Source of the DNA: CAVVPY01 sp963750295
GTDB taxonomy: Bacteria; Actinomycetota; Actinomycetes; Mycobacteriales; Jatrophihabitantaceae
Direction of reading: 5' to 3'
Length of the DNA: 64,000 nt
NCBI GenBank assembly: GCA_963750295.1
Contig: CAVVPY010000001.1
Span: 1,488,001 to 1,552,000 of the forward strand
The position numbers and the translations under genes were made by a program. Shown here piece by piece: positions 33,394 through 42,491 of the stretch (position 1 is its first letter; each line of letters begins with the position of its first letter). Under the pieces are notes generated by a model. The model did not search any database and was not told where the DNA came from. It saw nothing but the letters and a program-made list of their open reading frames with translations.

Positions 33394-33567
33394 TCACCTG
33401 GCCGGGGTTGCCTCCGGGATCTGGGGCAGTTTCGCCAGCAGCGCGCGGATCCGCACGACCACGTCGGCCTCGTCGTGGCCGAAGTCGCTCAGGAACGATC
33501 GCAGCGCAGCTTCCGCGAGACGCAGTTCCGCCCCACTCAGTTCAAGGGTGATCGTCGGCTCTGACAT
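33394..33567 (-). CDS. 57-residue acidic helical protein, unknown function
   Basis: The frame runs from ATG 33567 to TGA at 33394-33396 with a strong ribosome site (GGAAGGAAGG, revealed by 33571-33580). The product starts MSEPTITLELSGAELRLAEA and continues with an acidic helix containing 'SFLSDFGHDEADVVVRIRALLAKLPQIPEA'. Third-position G/C use is high throughout, as in real genes here. It lies between the STAS gene and the GNAT-acyl-CoA synthetase gene, on the opposite strand. I recognise no family; size and charge would suit a small adaptor protein. Confidence 0.65.
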   Translation of the reverse strand: MSEPTITLELSGAELRLAEAALRSFLSDFGHDEADVVVRIRALLAKLPQIPEATPAR

Positions 33568-33752
33568 CGGACCTTCCTTCCCCGGAGGATGATGGGCGCG
33601 GCCGTGTCTATCGTCCGTGACACGAACGTCGCGCGGCCCTCGGTGACATCGACTGTGCCCGCGTCGAGACCGCAGTTCGCAGGGCCGAAGGTCCCGTCCG
33701 GACGGGTCGCCCGTCGGTGGCAGACCCGCCCGGCACGCGGCACTGTCAGGGT

Positions 33753-36410
33753 GTGCACCTGCTGCTCGATGACATCGACGCCTTGGCGAGCGATGGCACA
33801 GTCGTCCACATCCGGCCAGTGCACATCACCGACCGCGCCAGCCTGCATGCTGTCGTGGACCGCTGTTCGGAGCAGTCGGTGTACCTGCGCTTCTTCTCGG
33901 CCAACCGCACCTCGGCCCACGACTACGTGGACACCCTTTTCGAGCGCACCGAACCCGCACTGAGCACCGACGTTGTTCAGTGGGGCGACCAGGTCGTCGG
34001 CTTCGCGTCGAGCGTTCGGGTTTCCGCCGATCGCGCGGAGGCCGCCGTGCTGGTCGACGACGCGCACCAGCACCGCGGTGTCGGCACCCTGCTGTTCGAG
34101 CACCTCGCTGCCGAAGCACGCGCCGCCGGACTCGGTGAACTCGTCGTGGACGTGCTGGCCCAGAACGCGACGATGCTGCGACTCCTGCACGATCTCGGCT
34201 ACCCCATCCAGAAGGTCCGGTCGGGCACGGACGAACACCTCGTCTGGGACCTCACTCCCGGGCCGGCTGTGCGGGCGAATTCGGCCGAGCGCGACCAGAT
34301 CGCGACCGCACACAGCCTGCGTCCGCTGCTTGCGCCGACATCGATTGCCGTCGTCGGCGCCACAGAGCGCGAGCGCTCTGTGGGACGGGCGGTCTTCGAA
34401 CGGCTGATCACGGGTTTCACCGGACGGACGTATGCGGTGAACCCGCGCCATGATTCTGTGCTGGGTCGACCTTGTCACGCCAGCGTGGCGGATCTGCCGG
34501 AAGCGCCCGACCTGGCGATCATCGCCGTGCCGGCCGGGAGCGTCGTCGAGGCCGCGCGGGAGTGCGGCGAGCGCGGCGTCCGGGGGCTGGTCGTGCTCGG
34601 GGCCGGCTTTCGCGAAGCCGGAGCGGACGGCGCCGCGCTCGAGTCCGCCCTGCTGGCGACCGCACGCGACCACGGCATGCGACTGCTCGGACCGAACTGC
34701 CTCGGCATCCTCAATACCGATCCGGCAGTGCGGCTCAGCGCGTCGCTCGCCGCACTTTCCAGTCGCTCCGGGTCGATCGGCTTGGCGGCGCAATCGGGTG
34801 CGCTGGGCATCGCAGCCGTCGCCGATCTGGACCGGCATGAGGCCGGCGTCTCGCAGTTCGTGTCACTCGGCAACAAGGCCGACGTCAGCGGCAACGATCT
34901 GCTGCGGTGGTGGGCCGCCGACCCGCAGACCTCGGTGATCGGCCTGTACCTCGAGTCGTTCGGCAACCAGGACAGGTTCCGGCGCATTGCGCGAGAGGTG
35001 ACCCGACACAAGCCGGTGGTGGCGATCAAGGCCGGCCGGTCAGTCGCCGGGCTACGAGCGGGTTCGTCGCACACCGCTGCGGCGGCGTCGCCGGATGACC
35101 TGGTCGACGCGCTGTGTGCGCAATCCGGCGTCGCCCGCGTCGACACGCTGGAGGAACTCGTTGCCGCGCTGCGGGTCCTGTCGTCCCAGTCCTTGCCGAG
35201 CGGCCCACGACTGGCGATCATCGGCAATTCCGGCGGCCCGGAGATCCTTGCGGCCGATTACGCCGAGACCACCGGACTCATTGTCCCCGTGTTGACCCCG
35301 CCCGTGGCCGCGGCGCTGGCGGCAGTGGCGCCGCTCGCCGCCGCCGTGGGCAATCCGATCGACCTCGGCGCGGCGATGACCCAGGACCATCTGACGCGCG
35401 CGCTGGCCCTCGTACTGGGCTGCGTCGAGGTGGACGCGGTCGCGGTCGTCGCGTGCGAGACCGGCGCCATCAGCGCGGCGGAGATCGCCGCCGCGCTCCG
35501 CACGGTCGCTTCGTGTGGTAAGCCGGTCGTCGTGACGGTGCTCGGCCCGGACCGCGTCGAGCAGAGCGGCGTCCCACCGATCTTCGACTACCCGGAGGTC
35601 GCCGTGTCGGCCCTTGCCACAGCGTGGCGGTGCGCCCGTCTGCGCACCGAGACAGCCACACCACCCTCGCGGACCGCCGCGAGGGCGCCGTCCCGCCCGC
35701 TCGCCGGGCAACCGGACGGATGGTTGTCCGGACCGGATGCGGTGGCGCTGGTCTCTGAGTACGGCATCCCGACAGTCCCCCACCGGATCGTGGCCGACGC
35801 GGACGACGCGGTCGAGATCGCCGCTGCGTTGGGTTACCCCGTCGTGGCCAAGGCCGAAGGCATCGTCCACAAGGTCGACGTCGGGGGCGTACGCCTGGGC
35901 CTACGCGACGCGGACGAGGTCCGGACCGCGGTGCGCGAGTTGCTCGCCCTTGCGCCGTCCGTCGCACTCCAGCCGACGGCGGACAGCACCTTCGAACTAC
36001 TCATCGGCGCCGTGCGCGTTCCCCAGTTCGGGGCGGCGGTCGTACTCGCGGCAGGCGGGGTGAACACCGATCTGGTCGCGGATCGTGTCCTCCGCCTGGC
36101 GCCGCTCGCGGACAACGACGCCGAACAGATGGCCGACTCGCTGCGCTGCCACGCCGTCTTCGACGGCTTTCGTGGCGCTGTGCCAATCTCACGCGCTCGC
36201 GTGTGCGAGCTTCTGCTCGCCGTCTCACGGCTGATGGACGAGCAACCTCGTATTGCCGAACTGGACCTGAACCCGATCCGGTGTGCCGGCGATCAGCTGG
36301 TCGCGGTCGACGTCAAGGTTCGGCTGGCTGAACCGGGACCGTATGCCGATCCGCTGCTCCGGGCGCTCAATCCGAGGCGGTCCGCACCGCCCGACACGGC
36401 ATCCTCATGA
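33753..36410 (+). CDS. GNAT acetyltransferase fused to ADP-forming acyl-CoA synthetase (Pat/AcsD-like)
   Basis: The roughly 885-residue protein opens with a GNAT domain (~1-155: 'TVVHIRPVHITDRASL', acetyl-CoA loop 'DDAHQHRGVGTLLFEHLAAEA'). It is followed by a CoA-binding Rossmann domain ('LLAPTSIAVVGATERERSVGRAVFERL'), ligase domains ('LLGPNCLGILN', 'LAAQSGALGIA', 'GRSVAGLRAGSSHTAAAA' with the phosphohistidine) and a C-terminal ATP-grasp ('PVVAKAEGIVHKVDVGGVRLGL', 'LDLNPI'). Such fusions acetylate lysines of acyl-CoA synthetases or make acetyl-CoA from acetate. GTG 33753 gives a family-like N-terminus; GTG 33717 is an alternative. It is encoded just before phosphoketolase and acetate kinase. 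Confidence 0.9.
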   Translation: MHLLLDDIDALASDGTVVHIRPVHITDRASLHAVVDRCSEQSVYLRFFSANRTSAHDYVDTLFERTEPALSTDVVQWGDQVVGFASSVRVSADRAEAAVLVDDAHQHRGVGTLLFEHLAAEARAAGLGELVVDVLAQNATMLRLLHDLGYPIQKVRSGTDEHLVWDLTPGPAVRANSAERDQIATAHSLRPLLAPTSIAVVGATERERSVGRAVFERLITGFTGRTYAVNPRHDSVLGRPCHASVADLPEAPDLAIIAVPAGSVVEAARECGERGVRGLVVLGAGFREAGADGAALESALLATARDHGMRLLGPNCLGILNTDPAVRLSASLAALSSRSGSIGLAAQSGALGIAAVADLDRHEAGVSQFVSLGNKADVSGNDLLRWWAADPQTSVIGLYLESFGNQDRFRRIAREVTRHKPVVAIKAGRSVAGLRAGSSHTAAAASPDDLVDALCAQSGVARVDTLEELVAALRVLSSQSLPSGPRLAIIGNSGGPEILAADYAETTGLIVPVLTPPVAAALAAVAPLAAAVGNPIDLGAAMTQDHLTRALALVLGCVEVDAVAVVACETGAISAAEIAAALRTVASCGKPVVVTVLGPDRVEQSGVPPIFDYPEVAVSALATAWRCARLRTETATPPSRTAARAPSRPLAGQPDGWLSGPDAVALVSEYGIPTVPHRIVADADDAVEIAAALGYPVVAKAEGIVHKVDVGGVRLGLRDADEVRTAVRELLALAPSVALQPTADSTFELLIGAVRVPQFGAAVVLAAGGVNTDLVADRVLRLAPLADNDAEQMADSLRCHAVFDGFRGAVPISRARVCELLLAVSRLMDEQPRIAELDLNPIRCAGDQLVAVDVKVRLAEPGPYADPLLRALNPRRSAPPDTASS

Positions 36411-38799
36411 CCAGCAACCGCCTCCGACACGGCAGCCACGCACTCTGAGCGCCGACGAACTCGCAGACGTCGACGCCTACTGGCGCGCGGCAAACTACCT
36501 CTCGGTCGGCCAGATCTACCTGCTCGACAATCCGTTGCTGCGCGAGCAGCTGCGACCGGAGCACGTCAAACCACGTCTGCTCGGACATTGGGGTACGACA
36601 CCGGGACTCAACCTGATCTACGCGCACCTGAATCGGGTGATACGCGAGCGCGATCTCGATGCCATCTATGTGACCGGCCCGGGTCACGGCGGCCCAGGTC
36701 TGGTCGCAAACGCCTACCTCGAAGGCACCTACAGCGAGGTGTACTCGTCCATCGGCCAGGACGAAAGCGGGCTGCGGGCTCTGTTCCGGCAGTTCTCCTT
36801 CCCCGGTGGCATCCCGAGCCACGTCGCGCCCGAGACGCCGGGTTCCATCCACGAGGGCGGGGAACTCGGGTACTCGCTCGTCCACGCATTCGGGGCAGCG
36901 TTCGACAATCCCGACCTGATCGTTGTGTGTGTGGTCGGCGATGGTGAGGCCGAGACCGGCCCGCTTGCGGCGAGTTGGCACTCCAACAAGTTTCTCGACG
37001 CGGCGCAGGACGGTGCGGTCCTGCCCGTCCTTCACCTGAACGGGTACAAGATCGCGAACCCGACGGTGCTGGCGAGGATTCCCGAGGACGAACTGATCGC
37101 GCTTTTGCACGGGTACGGGTACGAGCCACAGATCGTCACCGGCGACGACCCGGCCGCCGTGCACCAGGCACTCGCCGAAGTGCTCGACTCGGCACTGGAC
37201 GACATCGCGACGATCCAGCGGGTGGCACGCTCCGGTGACACCAGTGCCGGACGGCCGAATTGGCCGATGATCGTGCTGCGTACCCCGAAGGGTTGGACCG
37301 GCCCGCACGAGGTGGACGGAGTCCTCGTCGAAGGCACCTTCCGGGCACACCAGGTACCGCTGACCGCGACACGCACGAATCCCGAGCACCTGGCCCAACT
37401 GCAGGACTGGCTGCGCAGCTACCGTCCCGAAGAACTGTTCGACGAGCACGGGACGCTCGTGACGAGGGTGCGAGCGTTCGCACCCGCGGGCGACCGGCGG
37501 ATGAGCGCGAACCCGCACGCGAACGGCGGTCAACTGCTCCGTGATCTCGACCTGCCGGACTTTCGCGACTACGCGGTCGCCGTCGAACGACCCGCGGCGA
37601 CGTCGAGCGAGGCGACCCGGGTGCTCGGCGCGTACCTGCGCGACGTCATCGACCGCAACCGCGACCGGTTCCGCCTGATGGGCCCGGACGAGACGGCCTC
37701 GAATCGTCTCGGCGCGGTCTTCGAGTCGACCGACCGGGCGTGGGACGCGGCAGTCCAGACCGGTGACGACCACCTGGCTCCGGACGGGCGGGTCATGGAG
37801 GTGCTGTCCGAGCACCTCTGCCAGGGCTGGCTGGAGGGGTACCTGCTCACCGGCCGGCACGGATTGTTCAACTGCTACGAGGCCTTCATCCACATCGTCG
37901 ACTCGATGTTCAACCAGCACGCGAAGTGGCTCAAGGTCACCCGCGGCATCCCGTGGCGGCGTCCGATCGCCTCGTTGAACTACCTGCTGTCATCGCACGT
38001 CTGGCGCCAGGACCACAACGGTTTCTCGCACCAGGATCCGGGGTTCATCGACCACGTGATCAACAAGAAGGCCGAGATCGTCCGCGTCTACCTGCCGCCT
38101 GACACCAACACGCTGCTGTCCGTGACCGATCACTGCTTGCGCAGCAGGAACTACGTCAACGTGATCGTCGCCGGCAAGCAACCGGCACTTACCTACCTGT
38201 CGATGGACGATGCCATCGCACATTGCAGCCGAGGACTCGGCATCTGGGGCTGGGCGGGCACGACGGACGGCGAGCCCGACGTGGTGCTGGCGTGCGCGGG
38301 CGACGTACCGACCCTCGAGACCCTTGCGGCCGCCGACCTGCTGCGCCAGCACATCCCCGAGTTGAAGATCCGGGTTGTCAACGTCGTCGACATCATGCGC
38401 CTGGAGCCGGACACCGAGCACCCGCACGGCCTGTCCGACCGCGATTTCGATGCCATCTTCACGACCGACAAGCCGGTCATCTTCGCCCATCACGGCTACC
38501 CGTCGTTGATCCACCGACTCACGTACCGACGCACCAACCATCGCAACATTCACGTACGGGGCTACAAGGAGGAGGGCACGACCACCACGCCGTTCGACAT
38601 GGTCATGCTCAACGACCTCGACCGCTTCCATCTCGTCATGGACGTCATCGACCGAACGCCTGGGCTCTCTGTTCGACACGCCCAGGTGCGACAGGCGATG
38701 GGCGATGCTCGGCTGGCGGCACGCGCGTACACCCGCGAATTCGGCGAGGACGACCCCGCGGTGTCCGGCTGGACGTGGTCCGGTTCCGGAACGAGTTGA
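36343..38799 (+). CDS. xfp: Xylulose-5-phosphate/fructose-6-phosphate phosphoketolase
   Basis: The TPP-dependent phosphoketolase matches from 'LSADELADVDAYWRAANYLSVGQIYLLDNPLL' (36445) to the stop. Key segments are 'LGHWGTTPGLNLIYAHLNR', 'VTGPGHGGPGLVANAYLEG', TPP motif 'VVGDGEAETGPLAASWHSNKF', and 'GYKEEGTTTTPFDMVMLN'. It cleaves ketose phosphates to acetyl phosphate. The start is a problem: the ATG at 36407, overlapping the upstream stop (ATGA), reads MTSNRLRHGSHAL and then stops one frame away. The coordinates given begin at the nearest in-frame ATG (36343), whose leader is not family-like. A one-base indel near 36440 is likely. Confidence 0.88.
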   Translation: MPIRCSGRSIRGGPHRPTRHPHDQQPPPTRQPRTLSADELADVDAYWRAANYLSVGQIYLLDNPLLREQLRPEHVKPRLLGHWGTTPGLNLIYAHLNRVIRERDLDAIYVTGPGHGGPGLVANAYLEGTYSEVYSSIGQDESGLRALFRQFSFPGGIPSHVAPETPGSIHEGGELGYSLVHAFGAAFDNPDLIVVCVVGDGEAETGPLAASWHSNKFLDAAQDGAVLPVLHLNGYKIANPTVLARIPEDELIALLHGYGYEPQIVTGDDPAAVHQALAEVLDSALDDIATIQRVARSGDTSAGRPNWPMIVLRTPKGWTGPHEVDGVLVEGTFRAHQVPLTATRTNPEHLAQLQDWLRSYRPEELFDEHGTLVTRVRAFAPAGDRRMSANPHANGGQLLRDLDLPDFRDYAVAVERPAATSSEATRVLGAYLRDVIDRNRDRFRLMGPDETASNRLGAVFESTDRAWDAAVQTGDDHLAPDGRVMEVLSEHLCQGWLEGYLLTGRHGLFNCYEAFIHIVDSMFNQHAKWLKVTRGIPWRRPIASLNYLLSSHVWRQDHNGFSHQDPGFIDHVINKKAEIVRVYLPPDTNTLLSVTDHCLRSRNYVNVIVAGKQPALTYLSMDDAIAHCSRGLGIWGWAGTTDGEPDVVLACAGDVPTLETLAAADLLRQHIPELKIRVVNVVDIMRLEPDTEHPHGLSDRDFDAIFTTDKPVIFAHHGYPSLIHRLTYRRTNHRNIHVRGYKEEGTTTTPFDMVMLNDLDRFHLVMDVIDRTPGLSVRHAQVRQAMGDARLAARAYTREFGEDDPAVSGWTWSGSGTS

Positions 38800-38816
38800 G
38801 GCGGGCAGGCGGATCG

Positions 38817-39932
38817 GTGCACATCCTGGTCGTCAATGCCGGCTCGTCGAGCGTCAAACTCCGCCTTCTCGACGAGTACGACGAGGTCAGTGAATCCGCC
38901 GATCTGGCAGCGGATTCGAACGGCTTCGACGTCGGTCAGCTCACCGGCGTGCTCCGCCGATGGCCGCGCCCGGATGCGATCGTCCACCGGATCGTGCACG
39001 GTGGCCGCGAGTTCCTCGGTGCAGTGCGCATCGACGAGCGGGTGACCACGCAGTTGCGTGCACTCACCGAACTGGCACCGCTGCATCAGCCCAAGTCACT
39101 CGCCGGCCTCGACGCGGTCACGCGTCTGCTACCCGACGTCGAAGCGGTGGCTTGTTTCGACACCGCATTCCACGCCACGCTGCCGGACGCGGCCGCCACC
39201 TACGCCCTACCGCGCGAGTGGCGTGAGCGATACGGCGTGCGCCGGTACGGCTTTCACGGCCTCTCACATTCTTACTGCTCGCGACGGGCCGCCGAGCTCG
39301 TCGGCCAACCTGCCGAGGCACTGCGCATCGTCACCTGTCACCTCGGCGCAGGGGCATCACTCGCTGCCGTGGTCGATGGGCGCAGCGTGGACACCACAAT
39401 GGGGTTCACGCCGCTCGACGGCCTGGTCATGGCCACCCGCTCGGGCTCGGTGGATCCCGGCCTGGTGCTCTGGCTGGAGGAGCACGAAGGCGTGTCAGCG
39501 CACGAGATTGCAACCGCCCTCGAGACCCGGTCGGGTCTGACCGCCCTCGCGGGCACCGGTGATCTGGCCAGGATCGAGGAACGCGCCCGCGGCGGCGACC
39601 CGGACGCCGTGCTCGCCGTTGCGGTGTACCTCCATCGCCTCGTGGGGGGCATCGCGGCCATGGCTGCCGCCGCCGGCGGTGTGGACGTCCTGGCGTTCAC
39701 GGGCGGGGTCGGGGAGCACTCGCCGTCGATCCGGCAGAATGTGGCCGAACGGTTGGCGTGGCTGGGCGTCGCGCTCGATCCCGTCGCCAATGCCGCAGCC
39801 GACGGCGACGCGGACATCAGCGCCGTTTCTGCCTCCCGGGACCTCGCCCCGGGGACGGTCGTCGTCACCGCCCGCGAGGACGTCGAGATGGCTCACCAGG
39901 CTCGGACGCTCCTTGCGTCCGAGCACTCCTGA
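38817..39932 (+). CDS. ackA: Acetate kinase
   Basis: This 371-residue ASKHA-fold kinase has the family motifs 'ILVVNAGSSSVKLRLL' (N-terminal phosphate loop), 'RRYGFHGLSHSYCSRR', 'TCHLGAGASLAAVVDGRSVDTTMGFTPLDGLVMATRSGSVDPGLV' and 'LAFTGGVGEHSPSIRQ'. It interconverts acetyl phosphate plus ADP with acetate plus ATP. It follows phosphoketolase by 17 bases, so the pair yields ATP from acetyl phosphate; the fused acyl-CoA synthetase upstream could reactivate acetate. At 371 residues it is slightly shorter than the usual ~400. GTG 38817 is the likely start. Confidence 0.94.
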   Translation: MHILVVNAGSSSVKLRLLDEYDEVSESADLAADSNGFDVGQLTGVLRRWPRPDAIVHRIVHGGREFLGAVRIDERVTTQLRALTELAPLHQPKSLAGLDAVTRLLPDVEAVACFDTAFHATLPDAAATYALPREWRERYGVRRYGFHGLSHSYCSRRAAELVGQPAEALRIVTCHLGAGASLAAVVDGRSVDTTMGFTPLDGLVMATRSGSVDPGLVLWLEEHEGVSAHEIATALETRSGLTALAGTGDLARIEERARGGDPDAVLAVAVYLHRLVGGIAAMAAAAGGVDVLAFTGGVGEHSPSIRQNVAERLAWLGVALDPVANAAADGDADISAVSASRDLAPGTVVVTAREDVEMAHQARTLLASEHS

Positions 39933-39941
39933 GCCTGCCGA

Positions 39942-40982
39942 TCAGGTTCGGAACAGCGCGACCTTCAGCGCACCGCTGTCCTCGGCGTCGGCGAATACGT
40001 CGTAGGCCTCGTGCATCTCGCCGAGTCCGAATCGGTGGGTGATGAAGTCGGTCGTGGACAGCTGACCGGCCTCCACCATGGTCAGCAGCGTCGGCGTGGA
40101 GTACGTGTCGACGAGACCCGTCGTGATCGTGATGTTCTTCATCCACAGCGATTCGAGGTGCAACGTCACGGGCTTTCCGTGCACACCGATGTTCGCCAGG
40201 TGCCCACCAGGGCGCACCAGTTCGGCGCACAACTCGAACGTCTCGGGAACTCCAACGCCTTCGATCACCACGTCGGCGCCGGTGCCATCGGTCAGCTCCT
40301 TGACGCGGTTCACGACGTCCTCGTCTGCGTTGATCGCATCCGTCGCGCCGAATTCGAGGGCTGCGTCGAGACGCGACTTGGCCCGGTCGATCGAGATGAT
40401 GCGGCGCGGGCTGAACAACCGGGCGGTCTTGACGGCAGCGAGCCCGATCGGGCCCGCGCCGACGACGACCACGGTGTCACCCGGCTGTACGTTGCCGTTG
40501 AGCACGCCAACCTCGTAGGACGTGGGAAGGATGTCGGCGAGCATCAGGGCGGCCTCGTTCGACACCGCGTCGGGCAGGCGATACAGCGACGTGTCAGCGA
40601 ACGGGGTACGGACGAATTCGGCCTGGACGCCGTCGATCAGGTGACCGAGCAGCCATCCCCCGCCGCCCGTGCACTGCCCGTAGGACTGTGCCCGGCAGTA
40701 GCGGCACCGGCCGCATGCGGAGATGCACGAGACCAGCACCCGGTCCCCGATCGCGACGTTCTGGACGCCGGATCCGATCTCCTCGACGGTGCCGACGGCT
40801 TCATGACCGAGCACCCGACCGGGCGTGACCTCGGGGACGTCGCCCTTGAGGATGTGCAGATCGGTTCCGCAGATGGTGACGGCGTCGACGCGCACGATCG
40901 CGTCGCCCGGGCTGCTCAGCTGTGCCTGGTCGACGTCCTCCCAGGAGCGTCGGCCCGGGCCGTGGTACACGAGTGCCTTCAT
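39942..40982 (-). CDS. Zinc-dependent alcohol dehydrogenase (MDR family)
   Basis: This 346-residue medium-chain dehydrogenase contains catalytic zinc ligands in 'ICGTDLHI' and 'GHEAVGTVEEIG', the structural zinc lobe 'CGRCRYCRAQSYGQC' (four Cys), and the NAD(P) fold 'VVVVGAGPIGLAAVKTARLF'. An acidic/basic switch follows at 'IISIDRAKSRLDAA', favouring NAD. The family oxidises short or secondary alcohols. ATG 40982 overlaps the stop of the upstream WS/DGAT gene (ATGA), so the two form an operon. It is convergent with acetate kinase, whose stop lies nine bases away. Confidence 0.92.
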   Translation of the reverse strand: MKALVYHGPGRRSWEDVDQAQLSSPGDAIVRVDAVTICGTDLHILKGDVPEVTPGRVLGHEAVGTVEEIGSGVQNVAIGDRVLVSCISACGRCRYCRAQSYGQCTGGGGWLLGHLIDGVQAEFVRTPFADTSLYRLPDAVSNEAALMLADILPTSYEVGVLNGNVQPGDTVVVVGAGPIGLAAVKTARLFSPRRIISIDRAKSRLDAALEFGATDAINADEDVVNRVKELTDGTGADVVIEGVGVPETFELCAELVRPGGHLANIGVHGKPVTLHLESLWMKNITITTGLVDTYSTPTLLTMVEAGQLSTTDFITHRFGLGEMHEAYDVFADAEDSGALKVALFRT

Positions 40983-42409
40983 GACTGACTCACTTTCTGC
41001 TCGGTTCCTGGACGGTTGACGAGCTCGCCCTGGGCGGAGTCCGCAGCAAGCACTGCCGCGAATCCGGCGTGCAGGCAGCGCAACATCTCGGCCGGGTCGT
41101 CGACGGCGTGGGTGTCGATGTTGACGCCGACGTTGCACGTGCCGGCGTAGGACATCAGCGTCACGTTCAGCGCGGCGCCGATCGTGGGCCCGAACGGGTA
41201 GTAGTGCGTGACCCGAGCGCCCGCCAGCCAGACCGGTTCGGCCAGGCCGGGCACGTCGCTCGCGACGGCCTCGACCCGCTTGAAGACGCCGGTGAGATAT
41301 GAGCGAGGCAGCAGGTTGAGGCCGAATGCGATCTCCTGCGTGTGCGCGAGCGCCGGCTCCTTACGCCACGACCGGATGACCTTCGCGATCTCGGCGATGC
41401 GGTCCTCGATCGCGGCGTCGCCAGCCGGCAATGTGACTCGCGCGAGGGTGATCCGGTTCCCGCCCACAGGGTCGTCGGCGCGGCGCACGTTCATCGGAAC
41501 GGTCACGCGAAGCTCGGGCAGCAGTGCGCGCCGTTCGTCGTGGTAGTGGAACAGGCCCTCCACGACGGCCGCCAGGAACGCGTCGTTGACGTGACCGCCC
41601 GAGGCGAGTGCCGCGGCACGTAACCGGTCCAGGGGCACGTCGATCGTGCCCAGCACCCGCGTGCTGCGCCGTTCATGGAGTACGGCTGAGTGCGCGCGGC
41701 GGGTGGGTGCGACTAGCCGCGCCACCGACGTCGACGTGGTGGCGGCCCGCCGTACCGACGCCAGGGGATGTATCACGGCCCGTAGTGCCGTGACGGGTGC
41801 GGCGCGCACGGCGCGTCGACCGACTCCGAGCAGGTCCGAAACATTCTCGAGCGTGTCGTGTGCGCGGCCGAGCAGTCCATCGCCTTGGTAGCCCGGTGGT
41901 TCGGGCGGTAACCACGGTGGCGATCCATCCGGGGTGGCGTCCACGAGCAGGCTGGTGATCTGCATTCCGCCGATGCCGTCGGTCAGCGAGTGGTGGATCT
42001 TCGTGACAACAGCGCTCGATCCATCGCTGAGACCGTCGAGCACCGTGGCGCGCCACAGCGGTCGTGCCCGGTCGAAGTCCTCCATCGCGGAGCGCCGGGC
42101 GAAGGCGAGCACCTCGTCCCAGGTGCCCGGTGCCGCGACTCGCTCCCGAGCAAGGTGGAAGTCCAGGTCGAACGACGTGTCGTGCACCCACCGCAGCGAC
42201 CCCCAAGGCAGGGCGGGAATCCGGACCCGTTGGCGCAACCGAGGCACGTGCCGGGTCACCCGGTTGACGCGGGCGCGCAACAGCCGCCAGTCGGGCGGGC
42301 CGTCCAGCCGGATCACCGTCACCACGGTCGAGCGCAGGCTGGGGTCACGTTCCTCCATGTGCCAGGCAAACGCATCGCTGGGCAGCATCCGGGAGCGGGT
42401 CGCCGTCAT
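40979..42409 (-). CDS. Wax ester synthase / diacylglycerol acyltransferase (WS/DGAT)
   Basis: This 476-residue acyltransferase has the catalytic motif 'KIHHSLTDGIGGMQI' (HHxxxDG), the N-terminal 'MLPSDAFAWHMEERDPSLRSTVVTVIRLDG', the middle motif 'VNDAFLAAVVEG', 'VPMNVRR' with 'GGNRITLARVTLP', and the C-terminal 'NVTLMSYAGTCNVGVNID'. It makes triacylglycerol and/or wax esters from acyl-CoA, typically during starvation or hypoxia in actinobacteria (compare Tgs1). ATG 42409 is used; an upstream alternative at 42451 lies in the gap. The operon with the alcohol dehydrogenase would fit provision of alcohol/aldehyde substrates, an inference. Confidence 0.93.
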   Translation of the reverse strand: MTATRSRMLPSDAFAWHMEERDPSLRSTVVTVIRLDGPPDWRLLRARVNRVTRHVPRLRQRVRIPALPWGSLRWVHDTSFDLDFHLARERVAAPGTWDEVLAFARRSAMEDFDRARPLWRATVLDGLSDGSSAVVTKIHHSLTDGIGGMQITSLLVDATPDGSPPWLPPEPPGYQGDGLLGRAHDTLENVSDLLGVGRRAVRAAPVTALRAVIHPLASVRRAATTSTSVARLVAPTRRAHSAVLHERRSTRVLGTIDVPLDRLRAAALASGGHVNDAFLAAVVEGLFHYHDERRALLPELRVTVPMNVRRADDPVGGNRITLARVTLPAGDAAIEDRIAEIAKVIRSWRKEPALAHTQEIAFGLNLLPRSYLTGVFKRVEAVASDVPGLAEPVWLAGARVTHYYPFGPTIGAALNVTLMSYAGTCNVGVNIDTHAVDDPAEMLRCLHAGFAAVLAADSAQGELVNRPGTEQKVSQS

Positions 42410-42455
42410 GCTTCGACTAAAGCGTCTGACAACCCCGTTGGGGCACAGCACAAAG

Positions 42456-42470
42456 CCCGTCGCGGACGGG
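42456..42470 (-). terminator. Hairpin terminator after the DoxX gene
   Basis: Read on the minus strand, CCCGTC-CGC-GACGGG is a perfect 6-bp stem with a 3-base loop, followed by CTTTGTG. It starts 21 bases past the DoxX stop and lies before the WS/DGAT start, so it likely separates the two units. The T tract is short, as is usual for actinobacteria. Confidence 0.6.
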
Positions 42471-42491
42471 ACGTTCGCCCCGGTCAGCGGG

